DNA from: Methylobacter sp.
GTDB taxonomy: Bacteria > Pseudomonadota > Gammaproteobacteria > Methylococcales > Methylomonadaceae
Reading direction: 5' to 3'
NCBI GenBank assembly: GCA_003158415.1
Contig: PMJA01000127.1
Location: 1-14,265, forward strand
Length of the DNA: 14,265 nt
This document shows, one piece after another, positions 1 through 6,585 of the stretch (the stretch's first letter is position 1; each line of letters starts with the position of its first letter). Both the position numbers and the translations under genes were made by a program. The notes below the pieces were generated by a model that worked only from the letters and a program-made list of their open reading frames with translations, was not told the DNA's origin and ran no database searches.

Positions 1-3
1 TAA

Positions 4-255
4 ATTACGCTGAATAGTTACAAAATTGTTAAAGAAAAAGTCGATTCCGGTTTGTATACCAATGCCAGTGAAGTGATTAGGGAAGCGTTACGCTTTACGC
101 ATACGCATGAGCAACTGCTCAACGAAATAAAATTGGAACGCTTGCGCGGCAAATTAGCGGACGCTGAACAGGATATTTTAGAGCAACGCTACATAACTTT
201 AGATAAAGTCGGTGTTAGCCGTTTATTTTCCGGCCTAAAAAATCGTCAGTCTTAA
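4..255 (+). pseudogene. ParD-like antitoxin, N-terminus lost to an in-frame stop
   Basis: The reading frame gives a ribbon-helix-helix antitoxin of the ParD/CopG type. It starts with the short beta strand ITLNSYKIVKEKV and continues into the ParD signature SGLYTNASEVIREALR, followed by a charged helical tail that would wrap the toxin. A TAA stop lies in frame at bases 1-3, immediately before the strand, and no ATG follows it; the only usable alternative is a TTG at 52, which would delete the DNA-binding strand. The gene is therefore probably inactivated by a nonsense mutation, although the upstream part lies outside the window. The next ORF starts directly after its stop and encodes a ParE fragment, the usual antitoxin-toxin order, and that toxin is also broken. 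Family call is good; the functional state is inferred. Confidence 0.65.
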
Positions 256-375
256 ATGCTAAGCTTAAACTTGGCACAGTCAGCAGTGCATGATCTTGAA
301 AAGATAGCAGATTACAGTTTATCTAACTGGGGACAAAAGCAATCTGAAGCAGTATGGATATGCCACAGCACTTAA
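256..375 (+). pseudogene. ParE-like toxin fragment
   Basis: An ATG directly abuts the stop of the ParD-like ORF. The 39-residue product (MLSLNLAQSAVHDLEKIADY, then SLSNWGQKQSEA) matches the first strand and helical hairpin of ParE/RelE-fold toxins, where a pattern such as 'A..DL..I..Y....WG..QA' is typical. The frame ends at TAA about 60 residues short of the normal family length of roughly 95-100, and I see no clear continuation of the toxin in the other frames downstream. It is therefore a truncated, presumably inactive toxin, and the pair is a decaying type II toxin-antitoxin module. Confidence 0.6.
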
Positions 376-516
376 CTGGCGCTTTATGAAACCACGAAAG
401 GCTTAACCTGAAACTGTCCCATCTTAAGTTGAAAGCTTTATTCTATATCTCTGTGTCTCTGTGGTGGATTTTAAATGTAAAATACCTAGCATTAAATAGA
501 ATAACCGGAGCAGAAC
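376..516 (+). other. Non-coding remnant between ParE fragment and nuclease-like gene
   Basis: No ORF is recognisable here. The stretch is AT-rich and includes a low-complexity segment with repeated 'ctctgtg' units near 450-465. It ends with a plausible ribosome binding site (ccggagc at about 505-511) for the gene at 517. It probably represents deletion scar material left after loss of the distal part of the parE gene. Confidence 0.4.
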
Positions 517-1023
517 ATGACGGATGATGAATTAAAAGAATTGGTTGCGAGTCTTGCCGTTGCACAACTGGAAACGACCCGTAAACTTGATAAACTCGGC
601 GAACTGTATGGCAACATAGGGCAAAATCAGGGCGATGTCGCAGAAGAATTATTTTTGCAAAGCCTGATAAAAGACAATCACTTAGGTAGTGTCCGCTTTG
701 ACGATGTGGTAAAAAATATGGAAAAGCACCGGGGTAAAATTCAGGAAGAATATGATTTGGTGATGACCAATGGCGATGCTGTCGGCATAGTTGAAGTGAA
801 ATACAAAGCCCATACCAACGATCTGGATAAACTAGACCGCAAGATGAAACACTTTAAAAAACTGTTTCCAATTTATCAGAACTACAAACAATATGGTGCG
901 ATTGCGGCGTTCCACATCAATGACGATGCTAGGAAAGAAGCGTTAAGACGCGGTTATTTTGTGTTGCAACGTAGCGGTGATCTGGTGCATACCGAAAGTA
1001 GCGATTATTTAACCGTGCTGTGA
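517..1023 (+). CDS. PD-(D/E)XK nuclease-like protein, 168 aa
   Basis: Residues 1-35 form a charged, probably coiled helix. From residue 38 there is a compact alpha/beta domain with features of the PD-(D/E)XK phosphodiesterase fold: an acidic helix around GDVAEELF (E43/E44), then D80 in the strand EEYDLVMTNGD, then the strand IVEVKYK with E93 and K95. This reproduces the spacing D-x12-E-x-K that coordinates metal in restriction-like nucleases. The helix 103-118 is basic (KLDRKMKHFKKLF) and could contact nucleic acid. Similar small proteins with a coiled N-terminus are common hypothetical genes in bacteria carrying many mobile elements. No methyltransferase or partner gene is adjacent, so a restriction role is not supported. 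An ATG preceded by GGAG fixes the start. Family assignment is by motif only. Confidence 0.6.
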   Translation: MTDDELKELVASLAVAQLETTRKLDKLGELYGNIGQNQGDVAEELFLQSLIKDNHLGSVRFDDVVKNMEKHRGKIQEEYDLVMTNGDAVGIVEVKYKAHTNDLDKLDRKMKHFKKLFPIYQNYKQYGAIAAFHINDDARKEALRRGYFVLQRSGDLVHTESSDYLTVL

Positions 1024-1060
1024 GCGCTATTTTCACTACAGAGAGATCAAAACGGATCAG

Positions 1061-1090
1061 TTGTTTATTGGTTTCAAGTAATGCTATGAT
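1061..1090 (+). promoter_or_regulatory. Possible sigma-70 promoter for the small membrane-protein genes
   Basis: TTGTTT at 1061-1066 and TATGAT at 1085-1090 are separated by 18 bases, close to the -35/-10 consensus. The first ATG downstream is at 1097, only six bases past the -10 box, so the first mRNA could be leaderless. The prediction is by eye only. Confidence 0.35.
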
Positions 1091-1096
1091 TTACCT

Positions 1097-1284
1097 ATGA
1101 ATAATGACCAGTTGAAACATATAGTGACTGTCCTCCATACTATGGCCGTTGGCTTATTTGCCGTGTTTGGTTATCGGCTCAGCCGGTGGAATGATTACAG
1201 ATTGGTTTTTCTGCATTGGGTTTTTTGAATATTGAATGTTTAGCGGTATGGGTTTTGTCTTATATCCGCAGTGAAGGAGATTAA
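1097..1284 (+). pseudogene. Small two-helix membrane protein gene, apparently frameshifted at a T6 run
   Basis: From the ATG at 1097 the frame runs 43 codons (MNNDQLKHIVTVLHTMAVGL, then FAVFGYRLSRW, ending WVF) and stops at TGA 1226-1228. If the run of six T at 1221-1226 were seven, or were read in the -1 frame, translation would continue as LNIECLAVWVLSYIRSEGD. It would then stop at TAA 1282-1284, one base before the ATG of the next gene. The reconstructed product has 62 residues with two hydrophobic segments (about 9-28 and 36-56). The good fit to the next gene's start suggests that the second frame was once, or still is, coding. A disabling indel, a sequencing error in the homopolymer and slippage are all possible. 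I do not recognise the family. Confidence 0.4.
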
Positions 1285-1285
1285 T

Positions 1286-1387
1286 ATGTCAACATCATTA
1301 ACTGCTTTGTTAATCACTTTGGCGGTGGTTAATTTGATCGGTCTGAGTTTGATTTGGTACATTAAACATCATTCTCATAATCATTGA
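1286..1387 (+). CDS. 33-residue single-span membrane protein with His-rich C-terminus
   Basis: A strong ribosome binding site (AAGGAG, 1274-1279) precedes an ATG at good spacing. The product begins MSTSLTALLITLAVVNLIGL and ends SLIWYIKHHSHNH. One transmembrane helix spans about residues 5-26, followed by a short basic/His-rich tail (K-H-H-S-H-N-H) that would sit at the membrane surface and could bind a metal or be pH sensitive. It shares an apparent transcript with the frameshifted two-helix gene upstream, which ends one base before it. Tiny one-span proteins of this type are often accessory subunits of respiratory or transport complexes, but nothing here identifies a partner. That the ORF is expressed is inferred from the ribosome binding site and its clean membrane profile. 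Confidence 0.45.
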   Translation: MSTSLTALLITLAVVNLIGLSLIWYIKHHSHNH

Positions 1388-1410
1388 TGGGAATCAATGA
1401 GCCGGTTGGA

Positions 1411-1555
1411 TGGGCAACGCTTTTCTGCCCACGCGGATAACGCATAACCGGTATGTAATCGTGCCCAACAAAAACCATCCAATCCTGCACGGGGCTGGGT
1501 GGTTTTTTTGTGTGTGCCATTTGGCTATTTTCGGTGGGCAAAAAAGCGTTGCCCA
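1411..1555. repeat. Inverted-repeat element upstream of nifU
   Basis: Two 21-base arms, 1411-1431 (tgggcaacgcttttctgccc plus a) and 1535-1555, are reverse complements with one mismatch. Each arm is itself partly palindromic, with TGGGCA at one end and TGCCCA or its near equivalent at the other. Between them lie nested inverted repeats (CCGGTT near 1403 and AACCGG near 1446) and the terminator hairpin. The structure resembles a REP/MITE-type dispersed element. No transposase is present. Confidence 0.6.
1470..1509 (+). terminator. Intrinsic terminator upstream of nifU
   Basis: An 11-bp stem is formed by 1470-1480 (aaaaaccatcc) and 1497-1507 (gggtggttttt, one G-T pair) around a 16-base GC-rich loop. 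It is followed directly by a tract of seven T (1503-1509). It should stop transcripts arriving from the small membrane-protein genes, so nifU probably has its own promoter in the next 80 bases or depends on readthrough. Confidence 0.6.
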
Positions 1556-1591
1556 CCCTACACGCTACACCCAAATTCGAGGATAAAAGCT

Positions 1592-2497
1592 ATGTGGGAT
1601 TATTCAGACAAAGTAAAAGAGCATTTTTTTAACCCTAAAAATGCCGGTGCCGTCGTTGATGCCAATGCGACCGGCGAAGTGGGTTCTATCAGTTGCGGCG
1701 ATGCCTTGCGACTGACGCTGAAGGTTGACGATGACAGTGAGATCATTCTTGAAGCAGGCTTTCAAACGTTCGGTTGCGGTTCGGCGATTGCGTCGTCATC
1801 GGTGCTCACCGAGATTATTAAAGGCATGACGCTGGATGAAGCCGCCAAGGTTACCAATCAGGATATCGCTGATCAACTGGAAGGCCTGCCGCCCGAAAAA
1901 ATGCACTGTTCGGTGATGGGTCGCGAGGCGCTGCAAGCGGCAATCGCCAATTATCGCGGCGAAGTCTGGAAAGACGATCATGAAGAAGGCGCGCTGATTT
2001 GCAAATGTTTCGCGATAGATGCGGTGATGATTGAGGAAATGGTCTGGGCCAATAAATTACGCACCGTCGAAGATGTCACCAATTTCACCAAAGCGGGCGG
2101 CGGTTGCGCGTCTTGTCATGAAGATATAGAAGCCATTTTGGAAAAAGTGTTGGCGGAAAAAGGCGAAAAATTCGACCCGACTGCCGCGCCGGTGGTCGCA
2201 CCGGTAAAAGCCGCAGTCGCCAAAGCGCCGTTGACCAATTTACAACGAATCAAAAAAATAGAGCAGGTGCTGGAATCGCTAAGACCGGCATTGATGGCGG
2301 ACGGCGGCGATGTCGAGTTGGTCGAGGTTATCGGCAACACCGCTTACGTCAACATGACCGGCGCGTGCAATGGCTGCCAAATGGCTGCGATGACCATAGC
2401 CGGTATACAACAACGCTTGATGGAAGTCCTGGGCGAGTTTATTAAAGTTGTACCCGCCACGGAAATGTCGAAACTCGTTAGTATAGAGGTGGCGTGA
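1592..2497 (+). CDS. nifU: NifU Fe-S cluster scaffold, 301 aa
   Basis: NifU is the scaffold on which [2Fe-2S] and [4Fe-4S] clusters are built from sulfur supplied by NifS, for delivery to NifH and other nitrogenase proteins. All three domains are intact. The N-terminal IscU-like domain (1-125) has Cys35, Cys62 and Cys106. The central Bfd-like [2Fe-2S] domain has Cys137, Cys139, Cys172 and Cys175 (ICKCF ... GGCASC). An Ala/Pro/Val-rich linker covers about 194-213. The C-terminal Nfu domain carries CNGC at Cys259 and Cys262. The first seven cysteines have the same numbering as in Azotobacter NifU. The chosen ATG at 1592 has GAGG nine bases upstream and gives the canonical start [16 protein letters not shown]; the frame is open further upstream only because of the repeat element. 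The stop overlaps the nifS ATG by one base, indicating coupled translation. Confidence 0.97.
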   Translation: MWDYSDKVKEHFFNPKNAGAVVDANATGEVGSISCGDALRLTLKVDDDSEIILEAGFQTFGCGSAIASSSVLTEIIKGMTLDEAAKVTNQDIADQLEGLPPEKMHCSVMGREALQAAIANYRGEVWKDDHEEGALICKCFAIDAVMIEEMVWANKLRTVEDVTNFTKAGGGCASCHEDIEAILEKVLAEKGEKFDPTAAPVVAPVKAAVAKAPLTNLQRIKKIEQVLESLRPALMADGGDVELVEVIGNTAYVNMTGACNGCQMAAMTIAGIQQRLMEVLGEFIKVVPATEMSKLVSIEVA

Positions 2498-3705
2498 TGT
2501 CAGATATTTATCTGGATAATAATGCCACCACCAAGGTGGATCATGCTGTGGTCGATGTGATGATTCCGTATTTTCTCGAACAATACGGCAATCCGTCCTC
2601 CATCCATAAATTCGCCGACGGCGTGGCGCGCGGCCTTAAACACGCCCGTCAGCAGGTGCAGGCGTTGATCGGTTGCGAGCATGATTCTGAAATAATTTTC
2701 ACTTCCTGCGGCACCGAATCCAATTCGACGGCGATACTGTCAGCGGTTAAGGCGCAGCCGAACAAGAAAGAAATCATCACCACGATGGTGGAACATCCGG
2801 CGATTTTGAGCGTCTGCGATGCTCTGGAAAAAGACGGTTACACCATCCATAGGATGCCGGTCGATAAAGCCGGTCGCTTGAACCTGAACGCCTATAAGAA
2901 TTTGTTATCCGATCAGGTGGCGATAGTGTCGGTGATGTGGGCCAATAATGAGACGGGGACTATTTTCCCGGTTGTTGAAATGGCAGAACTGGCCAATGCC
3001 GCAGGCGTGATGTTTCATACCGATGCGGTGCAGGCGGTGGGTAAGCTTCCGATGATGTTGCAAGATACCAAAATCGATATGTTGTCGTTGTCCGGACATA
3101 AGCTGCACTCACCTAAAGGCATAGGCGTTTTGTATCTGCGTCGCGGCACCCGTTATCGTCCTTTGTTGCGCGGCGGTCATCAGGAGCGCGGCAGACGGGC
3201 GGGAACTGAAAACACCGCATCTATCGTCGGCCTGGGTAAAGCCTGCGAATTGGCGTTAGAGTTTATCGAGTATGAAAACACCCAAGTCAAAGCCATGCGC
3301 GACCGATTGGAGCGCGGCATCACCGAACAGATTCCGCATTGTTTTGTGACCGGCGATATGAATAACCGTTTGCCGAATACGACCGACATCGCCTTCGAAT
3401 ATATAGAAGGTGAATCGATTTTGATGTTGCTGAATAAGGCCGGTATTGCGGCGTCCAGCGGTTCGGCGTGTACTTCCGGTTCATTGGAGCCTTCGCATGT
3501 GATGCGGGCGATGGATATACCTTATACGGCGGCGCATGGCACGATACGATTTTCCTTTTCGCGCTATAACAAGATGTCGGAAGTCGATGAAGTATTGAAA
3601 GTGATGCCGGGCATCGTCGCGACTTTACGCAAGTTGTCGCCGTATTGGTCGGGTGACGGCCCGGTGGCGAATCCCGAACAGGCTTTTGCACCGACGTATT
3701 CGTAG
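2497..3705 (+). CDS. nifS: NifS cysteine desulfurase, 402 aa
   Basis: This PLP enzyme converts L-cysteine to alanine and passes the sulfur as a persulfide to NifU. The PLP lysine is Lys202 in SGHKLHSPKG, and the catalytic cysteine is Cys325 in SSGSACTSGSLEPSHV; both positions equal those of Azotobacter NifS. Other class V aminotransferase landmarks are YLDNNATTKVD near the N-terminus, WANNETGT (148-155), HTDAVQA (174-180) and RAGTENT (234-240). Length is normal for the family. I use ATG 2497, which overlaps the nifU stop by one base (TGATG); a GTG one codon upstream is also in frame. The gene is followed by a palindromic repeat rather than by nifV directly. Confidence 0.97.
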   Translation: MSDIYLDNNATTKVDHAVVDVMIPYFLEQYGNPSSIHKFADGVARGLKHARQQVQALIGCEHDSEIIFTSCGTESNSTAILSAVKAQPNKKEIITTMVEHPAILSVCDALEKDGYTIHRMPVDKAGRLNLNAYKNLLSDQVAIVSVMWANNETGTIFPVVEMAELANAAGVMFHTDAVQAVGKLPMMLQDTKIDMLSLSGHKLHSPKGIGVLYLRRGTRYRPLLRGGHQERGRRAGTENTASIVGLGKACELALEFIEYENTQVKAMRDRLERGITEQIPHCFVTGDMNNRLPNTTDIAFEYIEGESILMLLNKAGIAASSGSACTSGSLEPSHVMRAMDIPYTAAHGTIRFSFSRYNKMSEVDEVLKVMPGIVATLRKLSPYWSGDGPVANPEQAFAPTYS

Positions 3706-3710
3706 CAAAG

Positions 3711-3807
3711 CCCTCTCCAAAGGGAGAGGGTTGGGTGAGGGGAAATTAATTTAAGTGGAATGCTTGTTTAAATCCCCTCATCCCAACCTTCTCCCTGATG
3801 GAGAAGG
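3711..3807. repeat. Long imperfect palindrome between nifS and nifV
   Basis: Left arm 3711-3743 (ccctctccaaagggagaggg, then ttgggtgagggga) and right arm 3773-3807 (tcccctcatcccaaccttct, then ccctgatggagaagg) are imperfect reverse complements around an AT-rich centre. Each arm also folds on itself (CTCCaaaGGGAG and CTCCctgatGGAG). The 'ccctctcc..ggagagggttgggtgagggg' family is a very common dispersed element in proteobacterial genomes. Inside an operon it could attenuate transcription or stabilise the 3' end of the nifUS message. Confidence 0.75.
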
Positions 3808-3836
3808 AGCTAATCTCTTAACTGTTGAGTCAGAAA

Positions 3837-4961
3837 ATGAAAACTCAAAACCGCACCATCATCATAGATGACACCACGCTCAGGGACGGCGAGCAATCGG
3901 CCGGGGTCGCTTTTTCGCTGGCGGAAAAGCTGACGATCGCCACGCAACTGGCGGGCTTAGGCGTGCAGGAGTTGGAGATCGGCATACCGGCTATGGGCGC
4001 GGTCGAAAGAGAAGAAATTAAGGCGATTGCCGCTTTAGGCTTGCCTGCTACGCTGCTGGTCTGGTCACGGATGCGTCGCGATGATTTGTACGCCTGTTTG
4101 GGATTGAATGTACATAAGATTGATTTATCCATCTCGGCCTCCGATCAGCATATCCAGCATAAGCTGAAACAAAGCCGGTCATGGGTGTTAAGCACGATTA
4201 ACAGCTGTGTGCAGGAAGCGCGTAGTTTGGGATTGGATGTGTGCGTGGGCATGGAAGACGCCTCACGAGCGGACGTGGACTTTTTAATGCAGATGGCTGA
4301 AACGGCGCAACAGGCCGGAGCCAGCCGGATACGCTTTGCCGATACCGTTGGCATTATGGAACCGTTCGGCGTCTTCGAAACAATTAAAAAACTGCGAGCG
4401 GCGACGGATCTGGAAATTGAAATGCATGCCCATGACGATTTGGGGCTGGCTACCGCCAATACTCTGGCGGCGGCGCTGGCGGGTGCAACGCATGTCAATA
4501 CCACGGTTAACGGGCTGGGTGAACGCGCCGGTAATGCTGCATTGGAAGAGGTGGTCGTCGGCTTGAAGCAATTGTATGGATTTGAAACCGGCATCCATCT
4601 ACAGCATTTTCCCTTGCTGTCCGATCAGGTTGCCCGCGCCTCCGGCGATGCCATCGGCACTCGGAAAAGTTTGATCGGTAAAAACGTATTCAGTCATGAA
4701 GCCGGTATTCATGTCGACGGCTTGTTGAAAGACCCGAATAATTATCAAGGCGTAGACCCGGCGCTGGTCGGGCGCAGTCATCAACTGGTGCTGGGCAAGC
4801 ATTCGGGTACGCAAGGTGTGATTCACGCCTATCAACAAATCGGCATTGCGGTAACCCGGTTGCAGGCGCAAAAATTATTGACTCAAGTCAGGTTGTTTGT
4901 AAGCAGTACGAAAACAACACCCAAAACCGAAGACTTAAATCTCTTTCATCAAAATCTTTAA
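3837..4961 (+). CDS. nifV: NifV homocitrate synthase, 374 aa
   Basis: NifV condenses acetyl-CoA with 2-oxoglutarate to give R-homocitrate, the organic ligand of the FeMo-cofactor. The protein is a DRE-TIM metallolyase: LRDGEQ at 15-20 (metal and substrate binding), HAHDDLG at 197-203 (metal-binding histidines), NGLGERAGN at 225-233 and HEAGIHVDG at 287-295. Length is close to other NifV proteins (about 380). It is shorter than LeuA because it lacks the regulatory C-terminal domain, which favours NifV, as does its location. I chose ATG 3837 because the conserved strand NRTIIIDDTTLRDGEQ begins a few residues later; a TTG at 3825 would add four residues. No strong ribosome binding site is obvious for either start. 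The last 15 or so residues (STKTTPKTEDLNLFHQNL) are an unremarkable polar tail. Confidence 0.95.
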   Translation: MKTQNRTIIIDDTTLRDGEQSAGVAFSLAEKLTIATQLAGLGVQELEIGIPAMGAVEREEIKAIAALGLPATLLVWSRMRRDDLYACLGLNVHKIDLSISASDQHIQHKLKQSRSWVLSTINSCVQEARSLGLDVCVGMEDASRADVDFLMQMAETAQQAGASRIRFADTVGIMEPFGVFETIKKLRAATDLEIEMHAHDDLGLATANTLAAALAGATHVNTTVNGLGERAGNAALEEVVVGLKQLYGFETGIHLQHFPLLSDQVARASGDAIGTRKSLIGKNVFSHEAGIHVDGLLKDPNNYQGVDPALVGRSHQLVLGKHSGTQGVIHAYQQIGIAVTRLQAQKLLTQVRLFVSSTKTTPKTEDLNLFHQNL

Positions 4962-4974
4962 GAGGCGACAGATC

Positions 4975-5121
4975 ATGAACGAACATACTGAACCGCAATC
5001 ATGCGAGCCGGAAGTCAACGAAGCGGTAGAAATACCGGATCAGGATGATCGTTATCCCGGCTCTTTTTTCAGAATACCGGGGCGGCCGAGTTTAGGCGCA
5101 ACCGGTTGGAGCCTGAATTGA
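4975..5121 (+). CDS. Unrecognised 48-residue protein between nifV and cysE
   Basis: The ORF starts 13 bases after nifV with GAGG (4962-4965) nine bases before the ATG. The product is acidic over residues 1-26 (MNEHTEPQSCEPEVNEAVEI, then PDQDD). It ends in a Gly/Pro/aromatic segment, RYPGSFFRIPGRPSLGATGW then SLN, that looks structured or peptide-like rather than random. There is one cysteine (Cys10) and no membrane segment or signal peptide. Its position within the nif operon and good ribosome binding site support it being a real gene. I cannot name a family; a small assembly factor or adaptor for a neighbouring Nif enzyme is conceivable but unsupported. Confidence 0.5.
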   Translation: MNEHTEPQSCEPEVNEAVEIPDQDDRYPGSFFRIPGRPSLGATGWSLN

Positions 5122-5133
5122 GGATTGATTATT

Positions 5134-5229
5134 CACCACGAAGAGCAGGAAGTTTATAGTCAGGCTTTTACTTAAGCCCGCTAGGTTTTCGTCCTCACTA
5201 AGGAGGTTTTTCTTCGCGTCTTCGTGGTG
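5134..5229. repeat. Inverted-repeat element between the 48-residue ORF and cysE
   Basis: Perfect 11-base inverted repeats, caccacgaaga at 5134-5144 and tcttcgtggtg at 5219-5229, bound about 96 bases. Two further small hairpins lie inside (GGCTT/AAGCC near 5163-5179, CCTC/GGAGG near 5192-5205). A partial copy of the left end (caccacgaagaca) occurs again at about 10168 before nifF, so it looks like a dispersed element. The AAGGAGG inside it resembles a ribosome binding site but lies far from any start codon. Confidence 0.6.
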
Positions 5230-5256
5230 TTATTGCTTTACGTTGATGCACCTAAC

Positions 5257-5261
5257 AGGAG
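5257..5261 (+). promoter_or_regulatory. Ribosome binding site fixing the cysE start
   Basis: AGGAG lies seven bases before ATG 5269. This favours that start over the upstream in-frame start at 5224, which lies inside the repeat, and over the two further ATG codons at 5275 and 5281. Confidence 0.6.
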
Positions 5262-5268
5262 CATAAAA

Positions 5269-6060
5269 ATGGTTATGGTCATGTCAGATAGTAATAAAAG
5301 TCAGACAGAAACGCCGCTCCGGTTTCTAGCCCAATGGCATGAAGACGTTTATTGCGTTTTTGGTAGAGACCCCGCCGCACACAGTGTCTGGGAAATATTG
5401 CTGACCTATTCGGGTGTCCACGCAGTGCTGGCGCATCGCATCAGTCACCGCTTGTGGCGGGCGAACTGGAAATTGACCGCCCGGATTTTAGCGGCGACCG
5501 CCAGAATGCTGACGAATGTCGAAATTCATCCGGGCGCTACCATCGGACGGCGTTTGTTTATCGATCATGCCTTAGGCGTGGTGATCGGCGAGACTACCGA
5601 GATCGGCAATGATGTCACTTTGTATCATGGCGTGACTTTGGGCGGCACGACCTGGAACCAGGAAAAACGACACCCGACCCTGGGTAATAATGTGCTGGTG
5701 GGTTCCGGGGCCAAAATTCTCGGCGCGATTACCTTAGGCAATAATGTCCGGGTAGGCGCCAATTCGGTGGTGATTAAAGACGTGCCTCCGTGCTGCACCG
5801 TGGTCGGCATACCCGGACGCATCATACAAAGCAAAGGCACGCAAATACAAAACCGACACGGTATCGATCTGGATCATCACCTGATCCCCGATCCGGTAGG
5901 CAAGGCTATTTCCTGCTTGATGGAAAGGCTGGATGAATTGGAAGCCCGGCAAGCCAAGTTAGACAATAAGGCAGCCGAGGAAGATTGTGATCATTGTGTC
6001 GCGGAAAGCGTTTGCGTTCCCAGAAAAGAAAGTCCAGTAAAACTGGCGGCGAGGGGTTAA
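5269..6060 (+). CDS. cysE: Serine O-acetyltransferase, nif-linked CysE, 263 aa
   Basis: The enzyme acetylates L-serine with acetyl-CoA to O-acetylserine, the committed step of cysteine synthesis; next to nifS it raises the cysteine supply for Fe-S clusters. A helical N-terminal part (about 17-80) is followed by the left-handed beta-helix of hexapeptide repeats: [30 protein letters not shown] (His100), [12 protein letters not shown] (His120), [36 protein letters not shown]. The N-terminal domain is shorter than in E. coli CysE, as in the CysE1 type of nif clusters. After the fold comes a predicted helix (211-235) and an unusual tail with three cysteines (Cys240, Cys243, Cys249 in [12 protein letters not shown]). 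CysE C-termini often mediate feedback inhibition or binding to cysteine synthase, so this tail may matter. The stop is followed with no gap by the next start. Confidence 0.93.
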   Translation: MVMVMSDSNKSQTETPLRFLAQWHEDVYCVFGRDPAAHSVWEILLTYSGVHAVLAHRISHRLWRANWKLTARILAATARMLTNVEIHPGATIGRRLFIDHALGVVIGETTEIGNDVTLYHGVTLGGTTWNQEKRHPTLGNNVLVGSGAKILGAITLGNNVRVGANSVVIKDVPPCCTVVGIPGRIIQSKGTQIQNRHGIDLDHHLIPDPVGKAISCLMERLDELEARQAKLDNKAAEEDCDHCVAESVCVPRKESPVKLAARG

Positions 6061-6585
6061 ATGGATCTGTTGGATTTTGAAGCACAAGGCTTGTATTTTG
6101 ACGAACCGGATGCGGCGGGCGTTAAAGAAATGATAGCTACCGCCGCAGAAAACTATGCGAGCGGTGAGGCTGAACTGCCGTTACTGAAAGCTTATTTTCT
6201 CGCGCCGGAATCGTTGAACGTATTGGTGGCTTTGAACCGCTTTTATTACTACCAGCATCGGCTGGAGGATGCTTTATCGGCAACGCTTAAGGCACTCACT
6301 GTTATACGGCCTTTGATCGATTTTCCTGATGATTGGCGCGATTTGCAAGCCAGCCATCTTAATGAGGCTCCGTCGGATTTATTAACGCAGGTCAGGCTTT
6401 ATTTATTTACCTTGAAAGCGGTGGGATTTTTAAATATGCGTTTAAATAATCTGGATCTGAGTCAGGCTATTTTTGAAAAGCTGGTCGGTTTGGACGGCAA
6501 GAACAGGATAGGCGCGCAGGGCTTGCTGGAGTTGGTGATTAAGCGTAAAGGCGAAGAGATACACACTATTACCGGAGAACACTGA
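6061..6585 (+). CDS. TPR-like helical protein of the nif operon, 174 aa
   Basis: The ATG immediately follows the cysE stop and the end overlaps the nifW start by one base, so it is translated as part of the cysE-nifWZM block. The sequence is predicted helical with tetratricopeptide-like pairs. Examples are LLKAYFLAPESLNVLVALNR followed by FYYYQHRLEDALSATLKAL (about 41-80), and LYLFTLKAVGFLNMRLNNLD followed by LSQAIFEKLVGLDGKNRIGA (about 117-156). There is no signal peptide or enzymatic motif. A TPR-type hypothetical gene occupies this same place between cysE and nifW in Azotobacter-like clusters, and a role as an adaptor or chaperone in nitrogenase maturation is the natural inference, without direct evidence. 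Confidence 0.75.
   Translation: MDLLDFEAQGLYFDEPDAAGVKEMIATAAENYASGEAELPLLKAYFLAPESLNVLVALNRFYYYQHRLEDALSATLKALTVIRPLIDFPDDWRDLQASHLNEAPSDLLTQVRLYLFTLKAVGFLNMRLNNLDLSQAIFEKLVGLDGKNRIGAQGLLELVIKRKGEEIHTITGEH

Noticed and set aside
446..470. Short 'ctctgtgtctctgtggtgg' stretch as a direct repeat or CRISPR-like unit
   Set aside because: There is only one short low-complexity stretch, without regular spacers or further copies nearby.
1454..1472. Possible NifA binding site (TGT-N10-ACA) upstream of nifU
   Set aside because: The bases read TGT followed by 11, not 10, bases before ACA, and the site lies in the terminator/repeat structure.
1510..1591. Sigma-54 -24/-12 promoter for nifU
   Set aside because: TGGGC ... 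TTGC is present around 1535-1552, but the spacing between GG and GC is wrong and both belong to the palindrome arm.
1499..1591. Longer N-terminus for nifU from an upstream start
   Set aside because: The extension translates the terminator and repeat arm, whereas ATG 1592 gives the canonical NifU start with a ribosome binding site.
4145..4594. 149-codon ORF on the minus strand within nifV
   Set aside because: It lies entirely inside the well-supported nifV gene and has a biased Ser/Ala/Pro-rich composition typical of antisense shadows.
5199..5206. AAGGAGG as the cysE ribosome binding site
   Set aside because: It is more than 60 bases upstream of the cysE ATG and lies in the inverted-repeat element; AGGAG at 5257-5261 is the functional candidate.
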